This document shows positions 10,697-21,813 of a stretch of DNA of 64,000 nt, one piece after another. A program made the position numbers and the translations under genes. This DNA comes from Sesamum alatum (Eukaryota; Streptophyta; Magnoliopsida; Lamiales; Pedaliaceae), in contig JACGWO010000012.1 in NCBI GenBank assembly GCA_034509735.1, positions 2,170,001 to 2,234,000 of the forward strand, given 5' to 3'. The notes beneath the pieces were generated by a model that saw nothing but the letters and a program-made list of their open reading frames with translations, was not told where the DNA came from and searched no databases. How positions within the stretch are numbered: position 1 is the stretch's first letter; every line of letters begins with the position of its first letter.

Positions 10697-10731
10697 TATA
10701 TAGCCGCACATAGGACGGGGCTACGCTAATT
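10697..10731 (+). mobile_element. Helitron-like 3' terminus
   Basis: The sequence 'ccgcacataggacggggc' followed by 'tacgctaat' resembles a Helitron 3' end, which has a short GC hairpin a few bases before CTAGT or CTRR. The stem is imperfect and the final CTAAT deviates. No matching 5' end on the plus strand is certain. Confidence 0.35.
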
Positions 10732-11100
10732 TAATTAAAAGAAAAAATACGCCTATTAATAGTCGTTAAAATTGGAATTCCCGAATTACTTGAATTCTTG
10801 CAAAATAGTCGAGGAGTAATTTTAATTGCAATACCTACTTAGATGATTTACGTTCGACAATCTTATATATCGAGTATTGATAGCGTAATAATATAGCATT
10901 TTAAAACAAAAATCCTCCTATACTCATGTATATTCTTAAGTGGACGATGAGTTGAACGTATTGTATTCTAGTGAATCTTCCATGTAAATCATTTTCTATA
11001 ATTATGTTGGAACTCTTTAATACTAATTTTTTTCCCTTAATCAAGGTTTTCCATTTTCGGTTCAGTTTCATTTGTTGGATGACCTAATTTATGCTATTGA
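10732..11100. other. Intergenic DNA, nothing recognised
   Basis: This is AT-rich sequence of mixed composition without repeats or coding similarity. It ends at the poly(A) tail of the antisense LINE. Confidence 0.5.
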
Positions 11101-12478
11101 ATTTTTTTTTTGGGAAAGGCAAATTTCATAAAAAATTTATAGGGACCGAGTGTACAAAAGTTACAGCCTCAAGGCATCTCATGTAGTCCAAGGGATTTTC
11201 CAAATACGGAATAATGCTATAGACTGTATACTCATAGGGAGTTCTTCACTAATGATCCTCATCGTAACTTGCTCAATGATCCCTTTCGCCGTATCACCGG
11301 GAGCGATGTGGTATTGTAACTTGTTCAATGATCCCTTTCGACCTCTCCACCTCGAACTCAAGTATCGTAGTCTGTCCTTGCCAACATCTAGCCAGCCATT
11401 GAAGGCGAATTCCCCGATGTAGTATACGCAAGCAGGACCTCGCATAGGGGCATTGGAAGAATAGATGTTCATGAGTCTCAACGCTCCTAGTATCGCACAG
11501 CACACACACCTTTGCTTCCCCGTGAATCCAAGGTTTGTCTCCAGTCGAGAGCTTCTGCAAGATAGCCATCCAAAGAATAAAAATATTGCGTGGTATTTTA
11601 AGAGGGCCTCCAAGCAGCCCTGCCCACCCGACGGGCTGACCTCATGGGAGGAAAACGTCGTATCCAGACAAGTCGAATAGCCAGTCTGCGTTCCTCTCCA
11701 ACACACCATATCATTGCCATCGCTTATAACTGGCAGCTCCATGTCTCCTTGAATAGCTTCAGGCCAACACCATTCGCCACCAGAAATAAGTGTGGCGACA
11801 CTAGCATCCAGCGGGATTCCGGTCGAGAGTGGTGCTGTTGGAAACCTTCGGTTTCGGCGTTCCCCCAATAAACGCCGAAAATAGCTAACGAATTCATGCC
11901 GCACTTGCACCGGGTCTGTTAGATGAGACCCTTGAGCATCATTAATTTGGTGAATTCTTTGTGTAGCTCTTCTCACAGATAGTTTCCTGAAAAAGATTTT
12001 AGTGCATTGATCCCCCTCCTTCAACCATTGCAATTTGGCTCGTTGTTGAAGCATGTGTTGGTGCTGTTTGACAGCAGTCATATAGACCACTCTGCACCAG
12101 TTCTCAACATCAAGAAGCAGTTCATCATCCCGGTACTGAAGACGTAGCTCTTGTATATTTGCCAGGAGTACCGCAGCTTTAGCTTCATTGTCAGCAAGAT
12201 CACCCTTCTTCTTTCTGCACGCTCGGAACACCGGTTTGAGGAGCTTAAGTTTATGTGCGACGGCATACATGTTCGTCCCACAAATCTTGTGTCGCCACAC
12301 CTCATGGACAGAGTGGAGGAAGCCCGCTGTTTTAACTAAAAAATTATCAAATCGGAACATTGGGTTGCTTCTCCTCTCGTCACTTCCCCTATACACAACC
12401 AAAGGGCAATGGTCAGAAGTCCTAGGCATTGTGCATTTATAGAAGCTGCTAGGCCACGCAGCTAGCCACGCCTCATTT
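11101..12478 (-). pseudogene. L1-type LINE ORF2 remnant lacking the reverse transcriptase core
   Basis: Reading the minus strand, a frame opens at the end of the apurinic endonuclease domain ('SDHCPLVV', preceded in frame by 'AAWPSSFYKCTMPRT'), continues through the linker and RT N-terminus ('KLQWLKEGDQCTKIFFRKL') and then passes to the sequence before the C-terminal zinc finger ('SGGEWCWPEA'). The zf-RVT finger follows in another frame ('KVCVLCDTRSVETHEHLFFQC', about 11400-11530). The central RT palm, including the YADD box, is deleted. A 416-codon frame (11179-12429) still runs through the junction. The element ends at a poly(A) tract seen as ten T at 11102-11111 and is 5'-truncated near 12478. 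Confidence 0.85.
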
Positions 12479-12628
12479 CAATTCTTATTCTTTTACGACA
12501 CTTTTTATTTTTATTATCAATTTAATTTTTGAATAATTATCTGTAGGCACACATAAAACTTATATACAAACAAAACATACATAGACATACATGCGCACAC
12601 TTTAACGGGTTTGGACTTTCTTACCAAC
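12479..12628. other. Short intergenic spacer
   Basis: This AT-rich spacer between the LINE truncation point and the hAT-like element shows no features. Confidence 0.4.
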
Positions 12629-12840
12629 TAGACCTGTCAATGTAAGGGTAATATTCAGACCCATATCTATTACAATAGCTAATACCTAGACCCAGATACA
12701 ATAGTTTTATATTAGATTCAGACCCGAATCCATACTCATAAAATAAGTCTTTGGGTATGGGTAGGGTCTAGACCTTAAAATACCCGTTGGTGATATTGAA
12801 CGGGTAAAGTTTAAAAATCATTGAATTTGTATATTTTTTA

Positions 12841-14044
12841 TGGGTTAAATGTAATTTACCCCCTGTGAAAAATAAAACAACAATTTACCCCCCTGTGTTA
12901 TAAAATATAGAGCAAAATATCCCTGACACATTTCATGAAGAACACACGCCTTTTTTTTATTTATTATTTTTATTTAAAATTTTATAACAATATTTATATT
13001 TTTATTTAATAACCGTTGGATTTTGATAGATCTAAGGTCCATATTTAACTAAAAAATCAATAGTGTAGATTTTGTTCAATTGAAATCAACGGATTAAATT
13101 AAATCAATAATAATTAAAATTATATATTATATATAATCAAATTTAAATATAAATTTATATAACAACTTATATATATATATATATATATATATATCGAGAG
13201 AGAGAGATAGAGAGAGATGCTGGCGGGCGGGAGGTGGCTGCCGGCTGGGACGAGGGAGGAGGGGCGGATCTGGACGGAGGGGGCGGCCAGAGGAGGGAAA
13301 GGGGTGGCGACGGGCGCGGGTAGGGGAGGGAAGGAGGCGGATCTGGGGCTGAGGGGGAGTGGGACGCAGGGTGGATCTCAGTGGGGCGGGAGGGGGGCGA
13401 CTATCGGGGGAAGGAGGAGGTGCCGGCGGCTTTGGCTTTGGCGGTGGTGGCGACGGGCAGCACGAGGAGGCGAGGAGGCGAGGAGGGGGTTGGATCGACA
13501 GTGGTGCGAGGAGGAGGGGCTGGGTCGCGACCGCGCGACGAGGCAAGGGCTGCGTCGCGGCGGCGCGAGGAGTCGAGGGCTGGGTCGGCGGCGCGAGGAG
13601 TCGAGGGCTGGGTCGGCGGCGGCGGGAGGAGGAGGGCCTGGGTCGCGGCAGCGCGAAGAGGGGACTGGGTTGGCAGCGCCGACGCCGCACCGCGGCGGTT
13701 GCGGCGACGGCCAATGGTTAGATGAGGAAGAAGAAAGGAAAAATTATATCATATATATATATATTATATTATTTTTATAATTAATATATACTATTTAATA
13801 TATTAAATATTATTTTTATAAATATATATGTATTAATATATTAAGTTAATATATAAAATAATATTTTTATTGGTCAAAATTTATTCCAATTGCAACAGGG
13901 GCGCGTGTAATGCACCTTTGGGCCTAGGTGGGTATTTTGCTCCATTTTTGATATTACAGGGGGGGGTAAATTGGTGTTTTATTTTTCACAGGGAGGTAAA
14001 TTGTTCATTTCCATTAACACAAGGGGGTAAATTACATTTTTTCT
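12841..14044. mobile_element. Mutator-like element carrying a GC-rich core
   Basis: The 9-bp sequence TATTTTTTA is present at both 12832-12840 and 14045-14053. A 9-bp duplication is the hallmark of Mutator-like elements. The terminal inverted repeats share AAATGTAATTTACCCCC, continuing with related 'CTGTG...AATTTACC' segments for about 80 bp on each side. No transposase is present. A related element at about 42424-43893 shares the arms and the inner motif near 13010-13070 ('ggtccatatttaac', 'agtgtagattttgtt') but lacks the GC-rich core. Confidence 0.85.
13196..13735. other. GC-rich core inside the Mutator-like element
   Basis: About 540 bp of strongly G-rich plus-strand sequence is embedded in A/T arms, after an (AT)n and (GA)n tract. 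Long frames occur on both strands (13217-13780 plus, 13127-13714 minus) but they are low-complexity Gly/Arg or Pro/Arg/Ser sequence with no domain. Part of it is internally repeated, with two near-identical 28-29 bp units at about 13565-13622. It could be a captured gene fragment (Pack-MULE style), for instance a first exon, or simple-sequence expansion. I cannot assign a source. Confidence 0.6.
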
Positions 14045-14659
14045 TATTTTTTATATATCAATCGACTCGATTTACTTGTCATCTAAAATTAGTTAAGTTT
14101 GACTAACATATGAAACTGATAAGATTTATGTGATTTTGAATTGTAAAAACTCATTAAATTATAGTTGAACGTAATTTAAAATTGATAAAAAATATTATTT
14201 CAGAGTTAAAGTATATTTTCATTCTTACTTTTTTTTCCTACCGTTCTTCAATTTCTGTTCATATCTCGATTTTTTGTAGATTGTGTAATAAATTAATCAC
14301 AATATAATATTTGAGCAAAGTCAAGATCATTATTTATATTTCAACGATGTTCAATTTGCATATGTTAAAAAATTGAATAGCTTTTAATTTATTTTATCGA
14401 TTGCAAATTCATGAAATATTTTTATTAAATTAATTTTATAATATATTCTGGTGATATCATTATAAAAAAAAAATATGTATAATGCTTCTTTTACTTTAAC
14501 GAATTAACATAGGTAAAACTCATATTGAACCCAATAATTGTAGGTATAGCATGGATAAGACCCAACGGGTATTATATGGATATAATTTATAAATAATAAC
14601 CATAAGTATTTATTGAGTTCGGGTCCAAATAAGATAATGTCCGCCTATTAACAGGCCTA

Positions 14660-15740
14660 CTACATACATTCATGTGACTACTTGCTCGCAATCCTTGCTA
14701 ACAAGTCAGCCACCATCCGCTTTGCTAGTTTGAACACAAGTTGCTAGGCAAAATTGTAGAGCACAAGTAGTGAAACTTGAAGAATGCTTATAGTTCAAAT
14801 TAGAGCTTTACAAGAGAGTTGGTGAGGTGGATAGTTACAAATAAGCTCCATGATTGAAATATATTTGGTCTAAGGAATTTATCCTCTAAATTCCACCAAT
14901 ACAACACCTAAATTTCCTGTAGATCTCTACATGCTTTTAGGATGTTCTACTATTTTTTACAACTATATGTAAGTCTCTCGAGGTTTTTAGAATCTTCTAT
15001 AAAGCTTTAGAATCATCCATGTTCTTCTAGAACCTTCAACAAAGTTCTAGCAACTTGCGCTGATGATGTTAGCTGACACTTACCTAATGCCTCAAATACA
15101 ATTCCATGAGAGTGAGTATGCACCCTCGGTTTGATTATCAATTTGTAAGTGAAAGTGTGGGAAGTTCGCAACAACTTGAATAACTCCATCCGAAATCTCC
15201 CCATGAACATTGTATCTCAGTCGCTTATGATGGTCTTTTATATGCCCAAATACTTCACCACATGCTTAAAGAATAGTCAAGCAACATCCTTAAAAATTAA
15301 CTTTGTAGGCACTGGAGCAAAGATTTTATATTTGCTGAAGTGATCGACTACAACCATATTGTTGTTGCATCCCTTGGACTTTAGGAAACAAGTGATGAAG
15401 TCCATACATTTGTTTTTCCATGGTCTTTGGCGGGATGGTACAGGTTCTAACATCCAGAGGTTTAGTCATGCTTTACAAGGCAAATCTTGCACATACAACT
15501 CTACATCATCTTGTATGTGAGGCTAATAATAAACACATTGCACGAGAACCAAATTTCGACGCGTACCTAAATGGCCTTCCCACATTGAGTTGTGGCAATC
15601 CATGATTATTTCCTTTCTCAAACCTTGCCATTTTGGCTCATGCAATCTATTGCCTTTGGTCGAGGACATCCCATCCCTTAATGAAAATCGACGAGCCTTG
15701 CCACTAATCGCGCCTTCCATCAATCTTTAGGCTTGTGGGT
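14660..15740 (-). pseudogene. Ty3/gypsy integrase remnant with adjoining LTR-like sequence
   Basis: On the minus strand the integrase zinc-binding region is visible near 15523-15640 ('RKEIIMDCHNSMWEGHLG', then 'YYWPHIQDDVELYV'), followed by core fragments in several frames ('FPKVQGM', 'GRFRMELFKLL'). The reading is broken by stops and frameshifts. Downstream (14663-15050 on the plus strand) lies sequence rich in 'ttctagaa' motifs that could be the 3' LTR, but I could not find its partner. The domain order and motifs fit a plant Ty3/gypsy element. All functions are lost. Confidence 0.7.
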
Positions 15741-15781
15741 CATACTCGAACCTTCCTTGCTACAACCGCCAAAAGATTATT

Positions 15782-16126
15782 TGTTGATAACGTGGTCACT
15801 GTGAAGAATATACAACTTGGAAGAGAAAAATGAGACTCATAGCCTAGATATTTTGTGAATGAAATCTGTTCATTCAATTCTGAAAGAAGAAGTGTTCTAC
15901 AACAACTTATATACACGGAAGAGAGAGAAAAGAGTCAGTTAAGTAACTGCCACGTACGTAAGCCTCTAGTTCACCACTAACTAAGCAACAAGAGAAGTGT
16001 TAAACTACTTTAAAAAATGTAACAAAAGACGTTTTTTAGTTAAACAAGAGACAACAAAGAATTGAAGGCATGCATATGACTGCTTCACCACCACAACCAA
16101 CCATGCTAGCTTGCTATATTGTTACA
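15782..16126 (-). repeat. 3' LTR of the antisense copia element
   Basis: On the plus strand the segment runs TGTTGATAACG to TATTGTTACA, so it starts TG and ends CA on both strands. Next to it, on the internal side, the minus strand reads CCACCTTGAGGAGGCT, a plausible polypurine tract. Confidence 0.7.
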
Positions 16127-16319
16127 AGCCTCCTCAAGGTGGATCTTGGGTTAGCAAACCATGCTTGGAGAGAAGACGAGTGAAATCCCTGATAAACAAG
16201 GATTTAGTGAAGTCCACTAATTGATCTTTGCCCGGGTTGTAAGCTGGAGAAACAAAACCGCACTTGAACCAAGTGAGAATCAATGTCGAGGTGTTTGGTG
16301 CGTACATGAAATATGGGAT

Positions 16320-17500
16320 TCATAGTAATGTGGAGAGCGACTTTCTTATCACACCAGAATGGAATAGGGGCAACCAGTGGAATGTGGAAGTCTCGGAGAA
16401 TGTAAGAAATCTAAAGGAGCTCGCAAGTCGTAGATCCCATACTACGGTACTCAGCTTCAATGGATGACTGTAAGACCGTATCTTGTTTCTTGGTTCTCCA
16501 AAAAACAAGTAAGGTGCCAAGAAAGATGCAGAAACCTGCAACCGACCGACGCGAGTCCAAAAAGGATGTCCATGTTGTATCAGAGTATGCGGATAGATGA
16601 AGTGAGCTGTGTGAGGGGAAGAAAAAACCCAAAGATGGAGCGCCCCATAGATACCACAGAATATGAACAACATCTTCCTGTAAAGTCCATGCGTGCTGGA
16701 GGAACTGGCTTAACTGCTGAACGACGAAGGAGATATCAACCCGTGTGAACCCTAAATATAGTAAATGCCCAACAAGTCTCCTGTACCGGTTAGGAGCTTC
16801 CAGTAGAGCACCTGAATCAGCAGTAAGTATGATTCGTGGTGGTAATGGTGTGGCAAAAAATATGGCATTCAACATTTGTGTATCTGCCAGAATGTCCCAA
16901 AGGTATTTAGATTTAATGACCAACAACCCGTGGTCTAATCCAACAATTCAAGGCTAATGAATAGTGAACATTTTATCCAAGTAAGTCTAGTTGTATTCAA
17001 TTCACCCTCTAAATCCCCAGTGAGCTATTCATTAACGTACATAAGAAGTTCCATAAAATCAGAGCCAAAGGTTTTGAGGAATAGGCGATGATCATGAGGG
17101 GATTATGTGAAGCCAAACTCCAAGAGCTTCTCAGTTGGTTCCAAATTCCACTGTCTAGAGGCTTGTTTAAGGCCATAAAATGATCATTTTAGTTTGCAAA
17201 CCTCCCCAGTCTGACCTTCATATATCCCATAAAACAGAGTCAAATAAACATCCTCATCCAAATAACCTTTTAGAAAAGCATTATTGATATCAAGCTGCAA
17301 AAGAGGCCATGACCTTGAGATGCTACAACCAAGAAGACCTTGACTGTAACTGACTTGGCTACAGGTGAGAAGCTATCAAAGTAGTCAATGCTTTCTACTT
17401 GGTTGTATCCCTTTGCTACTAATGTTGCTTTTGTACGTGTCTATACTTCCATCAAGTTTCAACTTCAATTTAAACACCCATCGACAACTAGGGGCCTTCT
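16320..17500 (-). pseudogene. Copia reverse transcriptase and RNase H remnant
   Basis: From about 17500 down, the minus strand encodes the RT N-terminus ('CRWVFKLKLKLDG', '[12 protein letters not shown]', then 'SFYGLKQASRQWN'). RT end and RNase H follow at 16926-16411 ('RPDIS'-like 'TRVDISFVVQQLSQFL', 'SRRSVAGFCIFLG', 'SSIEAEYRSM'). In 'DTTWTSFLDSRRS' the RNase H region remains recognisable. Multiple stops interrupt the reading. The enzyme would copy element RNA into DNA; this copy cannot. Confidence 0.85.
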
Positions 17501-17795
17501 TGTTTAGTGGTAGTGAAGTTAAATCCTACGTTTTATTAGTCTCAAGAGCTAACAACTCTTGTTGCATTGCTTATGTCCACTTCTTATCTTTACAACAGTA
17601 TACTATTTTGTTGGGGAGTTTGAGGGCAAGATCTTTGGTGTATGATGCCATGGGATTGAATGAGAGTGGAACAGGAAGATTTGACAAACTCTGGTTCGTG
17701 GTCTGATCTTAGTTTTTGGACCACAATATGGAATTGTGTATGAATTGTTTTAAGGAATGTATCAACAATATGAATGACTTATGTCTTGCACTTCA

Positions 17796-18180
17796 TTAGG
17801 TATGTCCAAGTGTTCTATTATAGTTATCAACAAGAGTAAAAAAATAGTGACAACCATTCAAAGATGGGAGTTTATAAGGTCCCCAAACATCAAGATGTAC
17901 AAGCTCAAACACATGAGAAGTTTGAATTTTACATGATGAGAAAGGCAACCTATGTTGCTTTGCTAGTGGACAGATTTTGCATTCATTACTTATGGTTGTA
18001 CCTTTTATTTCTGGTATGAGATCTAGTGTGTTCATAAAAGGGTCGTCCCGACCTTCTATGCCACAATGTTTTAGTATAAGATTGAATGTGACAACACAAA
18101 GTCTAAGAGGCTACAACTTATTGAATGTGAGAAGGATCAAATGAGAATTTGTCCAGGATGTACAAGTTACTAACTTGTCT
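17796..18180 (-). pseudogene. Copia integrase N-terminal remnant
   Basis: The minus strand reads 'CKICPLAKQHRLPF', the HHCC zinc-finger end of a copia integrase, followed by 'FELVHLDVWGPYKLPSLNG' and 'YFFTLVDNYNR', which is the first Asp region of the core. The rest of the core between 17500 and 17796 is reduced and frameshifted. Confidence 0.8.
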
Positions 18181-18559
18181 TCCTATGGCTAGGATTTGTC
18201 TATTCCTCTATTCCTGAAACAGACAATGAGTAGAGTGAAAGGATAATAAATAGGTGTTGCAGCACACAGTTTGGGACAAAGAGTAGATTAAAGTTAAACT
18301 TAGGAACAAACACACTTTAGTTAGATAATGTTTATGCAGCATCACACTGCCAGTGTATTTGACTGACTGTGTGGTGCATCTAGTAGATGAACTAAGGATG
18401 ATTGTAAAGGAGCTAAAGCATTGGTGAGGAGTTCAAGTCTAGCACACATGTGATTAGTAGCACTAGTCAACAATCCAATAATCCAAAACATTATTGCTAG
18501 GTTTATAACATGTGCTATTCATACCTGCAAAGTCATCGGCCTGTGCAAAGTTCACTTGG

Positions 18560-19640
18560 AGGGGATCATGTTGCATATTTCCTCTCGTCAACTACCAATT
18601 CCTGCAATAAGTACTCTTTTATGTATAGGTTTCTTCTCCTCTGCATTTGCACTTAATCCTCTTACCACTCAGCATCTCTTTTTCTTTGGTCAATGAGATC
18701 TCTTACTAGTCTGGAGTCCCATGAATTTTAAAATAGGTCTCACGAGTGTGACCTAGTTTATCACAATTGACAGAGTGCTGTCCTTTCCTTTCTGTATAGG
18801 TCTTCTTCTTTTGTCCACCTCTGACATTAGCTTTCTTCCTAAAATTGACAGTTTTAATCTACAGTGCTGCATTCTCAACATTTTCTGTCAATCCATAAGC
18901 ACTTCTCGATGTTTTTCCACTCTTTGAACCATCAAATATGCCATGTTAATTGTAGGAACTGGATCCATCACTAACAGTTGATCTCATACATGATCAAATT
19001 TATCACTTAGCCCCATCGAAAATTGTATTAATTGATTAAATAGTCCTTGCTCAGTTAAGGCCTTAAGATGCTCCACAAACACATCCATTACAAGTACATT
19101 GTGGAGTAGGCATTAAGACCAATAATTCATCCCATAGCTTCTTTAACTTTGTCAACAGTCAACAACTGACATATTTCCTTAGGATAACGAGACAATCTCT
19201 CTCTCAAGTTGATATAGCAACGGATTGTTGCAATTATCATATATCTCCTCCAGTTTTAGCCTTAAGCTTCTTGCAAATTTCGTTTACATGAAAGGTTCTA
19301 TTGTTTCATCCAAAATTGAATTTAAAATCCACGGCATAATCATACTATCAACTCTAATACATTGCTCAAAGTTTTTATCAGTAGCAATAGGATTTATGGA
19401 TGATCCATCCATAAATCCTAGTTTAATCTTCACACACAATGCACGTCGAATCGAACAACTCCAAGTCAAGTAATTTTTTCCATTTAGAGGTGCACTTACC
19501 AACTCCATTCCAGGATAATCAGGTCCATGCAATTGCAGTCAATCTCCCACTGACTAATTATTTTCTCCAGCTGCCGAGGTTTCAGCTAGCTTGCTTGCTG
19601 GGATGTGAGCTTCTTTTGAGTGTAAAGTAGCTCTTTGATG
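18560..19640 (-). pseudogene. Copia gag remnant
   Basis: The start region is at 19284-19532 on the minus strand ('GMELVSAPLNGKNYLTWS', 'LGFMDGS'), typical of copia gag N-termini. A damaged CCHC zinc knuckle lies near 18717-18780 ('NCDKLGHTRETYFKIH'), where at least the last Cys is Tyr. The intervening region has stops. Confidence 0.75.
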
Positions 19641-19768
19641 CGTTCTCGGTCTTCACTACGAACTTGGATCCAAAAAAGTTGTCTCCAAGTTCCCAACTAA
19701 TATGCCACGACATCATCTGTTTTTCTTATTGTAAATCGTGTGTATTTGCTCTGTATAGTTATTTCTTA

Positions 19769-20314
19769 GGGATAATTACACTCTCCTCCGTTGAGGTTTG
19801 GTGTAATTATACGTAAATTCCTTGTGGTTTAAAAATTTACATTTAGTACCTTTGAAGTTTGCTTCTGTCTAACAAATAGGTCTTCCGTTATTCAAAAATC
19901 ACCGAATTTGTTGATATTCCTAAAAAAAAATTAAATAAAAATCGTTATTTACCATTGATTGACTTATTATTGAATTATTGTAAGTCAAACAAACATTTTT
20001 TTCCTTCAAACTAGCCTTATACATCTTTCACACGTTAATGTATGTGATGAGGTACTTCTCCACCGTTATACGGGTAGTTTAATCATAAAAAAATTACTTG
20101 ACCTACAATAAGTCAATAACAAGTCAACCAAGGGTATATATCAATTTTAGTAATTCTTTTAATAATATCAATAAATTTAGTTAGTTTTGACTAATGGAGG
20201 GACCCATTTGTTAGACGAAAGCAAACTTCAGGAGTACTAGATGTAATTTTTCCAACTACAGGGAGTCTACGTGTAATTACATCAAACCTCAGGGGAGGAG
20301 AGTATAATTATCCC
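19769..20314. mobile_element. Mutator-like MITE with exact 9-bp target duplication
   Basis: TATTTCTTA is present at 19760-19768 and again at 20315-20323. The terminal repeats begin GGGATAATTACACTCTCCTCC on the left and GGGATAATTATACTCTCCTC on the right in reverse complement. The element is 546 bp, non-coding, and related over its interior to the one at 38042-38570 (shared 'cacacgttaatgtatgtga'-type segment). Confidence 0.9.
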
Positions 20315-20498
20315 TATTTCTTAATTGTAACGTCTGTAGCCTAAAAATCGTGGTAAATCAGTTCTCAGTTAATAAAAAAAATTAATATAAAAACTTAAGT
20401 TATTGGCTACGACTATTCATGATTTTAGTTATGGTCAAAATATTTGTCATGGTTCTTTGTTATGACCAAACATTTACCAAGATTTTTAATTATAGCTA

Positions 20499-21541
20499 AT
20501 GTCACTTTGATACTTGAGTAAAATTTATTTTGGTGCCCGAGTTTTGCCATTAATGTCATTTTGATACCTAAGTAATTATAAATATGATTCAATTAGTACC
20601 TGAATTTTGCCATTAATATTTCTTTGATGCGCAAGTAATTACAAAAAACTTATATAGTACTTGAGTTTCACCATTAATATTATTTTTTATATTCAATTCA
20701 TATTTTTTATTTGTTTTTTCTATTATCTTTTTATGTAATGACTGTTTTACCCTTATAGATTAAAATAAAAAATAATAAATATAATAAAAAAATTTTTGCA
20801 TAAATTTCTATCGACATATTTTGTTTTTATTTGAACCAAGTTGACTTTCATTTCCATATTTGTTTATCAAGATTATTATCTTGTTAATATATTGATACTT
20901 TCTACTGTCATTATCTCTCAACATATATAGAAAAACTTATTATTAAATAACATATGTTAATAGTCAAGTCTTGAGGAATAGAAATTTTCATCGTCAAAGA
21001 TTATTTTTTGCATTTAATTGATCCATTAAAATTTAAATGCATGTTAGAAATAGATTCAAAAGTTTCAATTTTAGATTATAAATTTTCAAAATTTAGGATG
21101 CAAACTCAACTTCTCTATGGTTGCAATGCATTTGAATTTTACTTTTAATATAATTAATTAGTAAGTAATGAGTTATCTTATGAATATTGATAAATAAAGT
21201 GAGTTGAAAAAAATAAATTAATAAAATATTATTATCAAATATAATACTCAAATGTAAAATCGAAAGTCAGATGGTTCAAATAAAGATAAAATATGTTGAT
21301 TAAATTATATTCAAATTTTTTGGTATTTTTTTTAGTTATTATCTAAGGGTAAATGATCATTTCATGAAAACATATAATTGAAAAAATAAATAAAAAATAT
21401 GATTTGACTAACAAAGTGATGTTAATGGTAAAAATCGAGTACTAATTAAGTCATTCACAATTATTCATATATCAAAGTATTAATTGCGAAATTCGGTATT
21501 AATTGTATCATTTATAATTATTCAAGTACCAAAGTGACATT
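20499..21541. mobile_element. Inverted-repeat element with repeated sub-units in its arms
   Basis: The left end AATGTCACTTTGATACTTGAG pairs with the right end in reverse complement (AATGTCACTTTGGTACTTGAA). The arms are over 200 bp and each holds tandem sub-repeats of about 75 bp built on 'attttgccattaat'. The centre is A/T-rich and non-coding. I could not identify a clear target duplication. Confidence 0.7.
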
Positions 21542-21587
21542 GAAGCAAAATATAGGTGTCAATTTGAACTTTTACTCATTAATTTAT

Positions 21588-21804
21588 GGGTGAATTACAA
21601 TGACATTCACTGAGGTTTCGCATAAAGAAGTTTGCCTCGACTGATTTTTTATAATCTAAAAACAAAAAAGATTAAGAACAAAATGGACAATTCGAAGCCT
21701 TCGATTATCACTTAAAACCCATGAGGATATGTATAATTTATTAAAAAAAATGAGTAAGTATATGTAATTATATCAACCTTAAAGAAGGTCATTGTAATTC
21801 AATC
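21588..21804. mobile_element. Mutator-like MITE (217 bp) with exact 9-bp target duplication
   Basis: TTAATTTAT flanks it at 21579-21587 and 21805-21813. The termini are GGGTGAATTACAATGAC and, in reverse complement, GATTGAATTACAATGAC. Confidence 0.85.
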
Positions 21805-21813
21805 TTAATTTAT

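Larger units (their letters stand above)
12629..14659. mobile_element. hAT-like non-autonomous element, interrupted
   Basis: The left end reads TAGACCTGTCAATG and the right end, in reverse complement, TAGGCCTGTTAAT. Sub-terminal sequence is rich in 'gacccag' and 'gggtc' style motifs, as in nDart-like hAT elements. Flanking octamers TTACCAAC and CTACATAC agree at five of eight positions, consistent with a decayed 8-bp duplication. A second, shorter member with the same termini is at 40969-41292. The interior is occupied by the Mutator-like element at 12841-14044. Confidence 0.55.
15782..19720 (-). mobile_element. Decayed Ty1/copia element, antisense
   Basis: Reading the minus strand from 19720 down, the order is gag, zinc knuckle, integrase, reverse transcriptase, RNase H, polypurine tract and 3' LTR. 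Putting integrase before reverse transcriptase defines Ty1/copia. A 345-bp 3' LTR is at 15782-16126. I could not find a matching 5' LTR beyond gag, so that end is truncated or rearranged. Frameshifts and stops occur throughout. Confidence 0.85.

Noticed and set aside
13217..13780. Long Gly/Arg and Pro/Arg/Ser frames on both strands
   Set aside because: They are low-complexity readings of the GC-rich core, with no domain and no supported start. I describe the core but not a gene.
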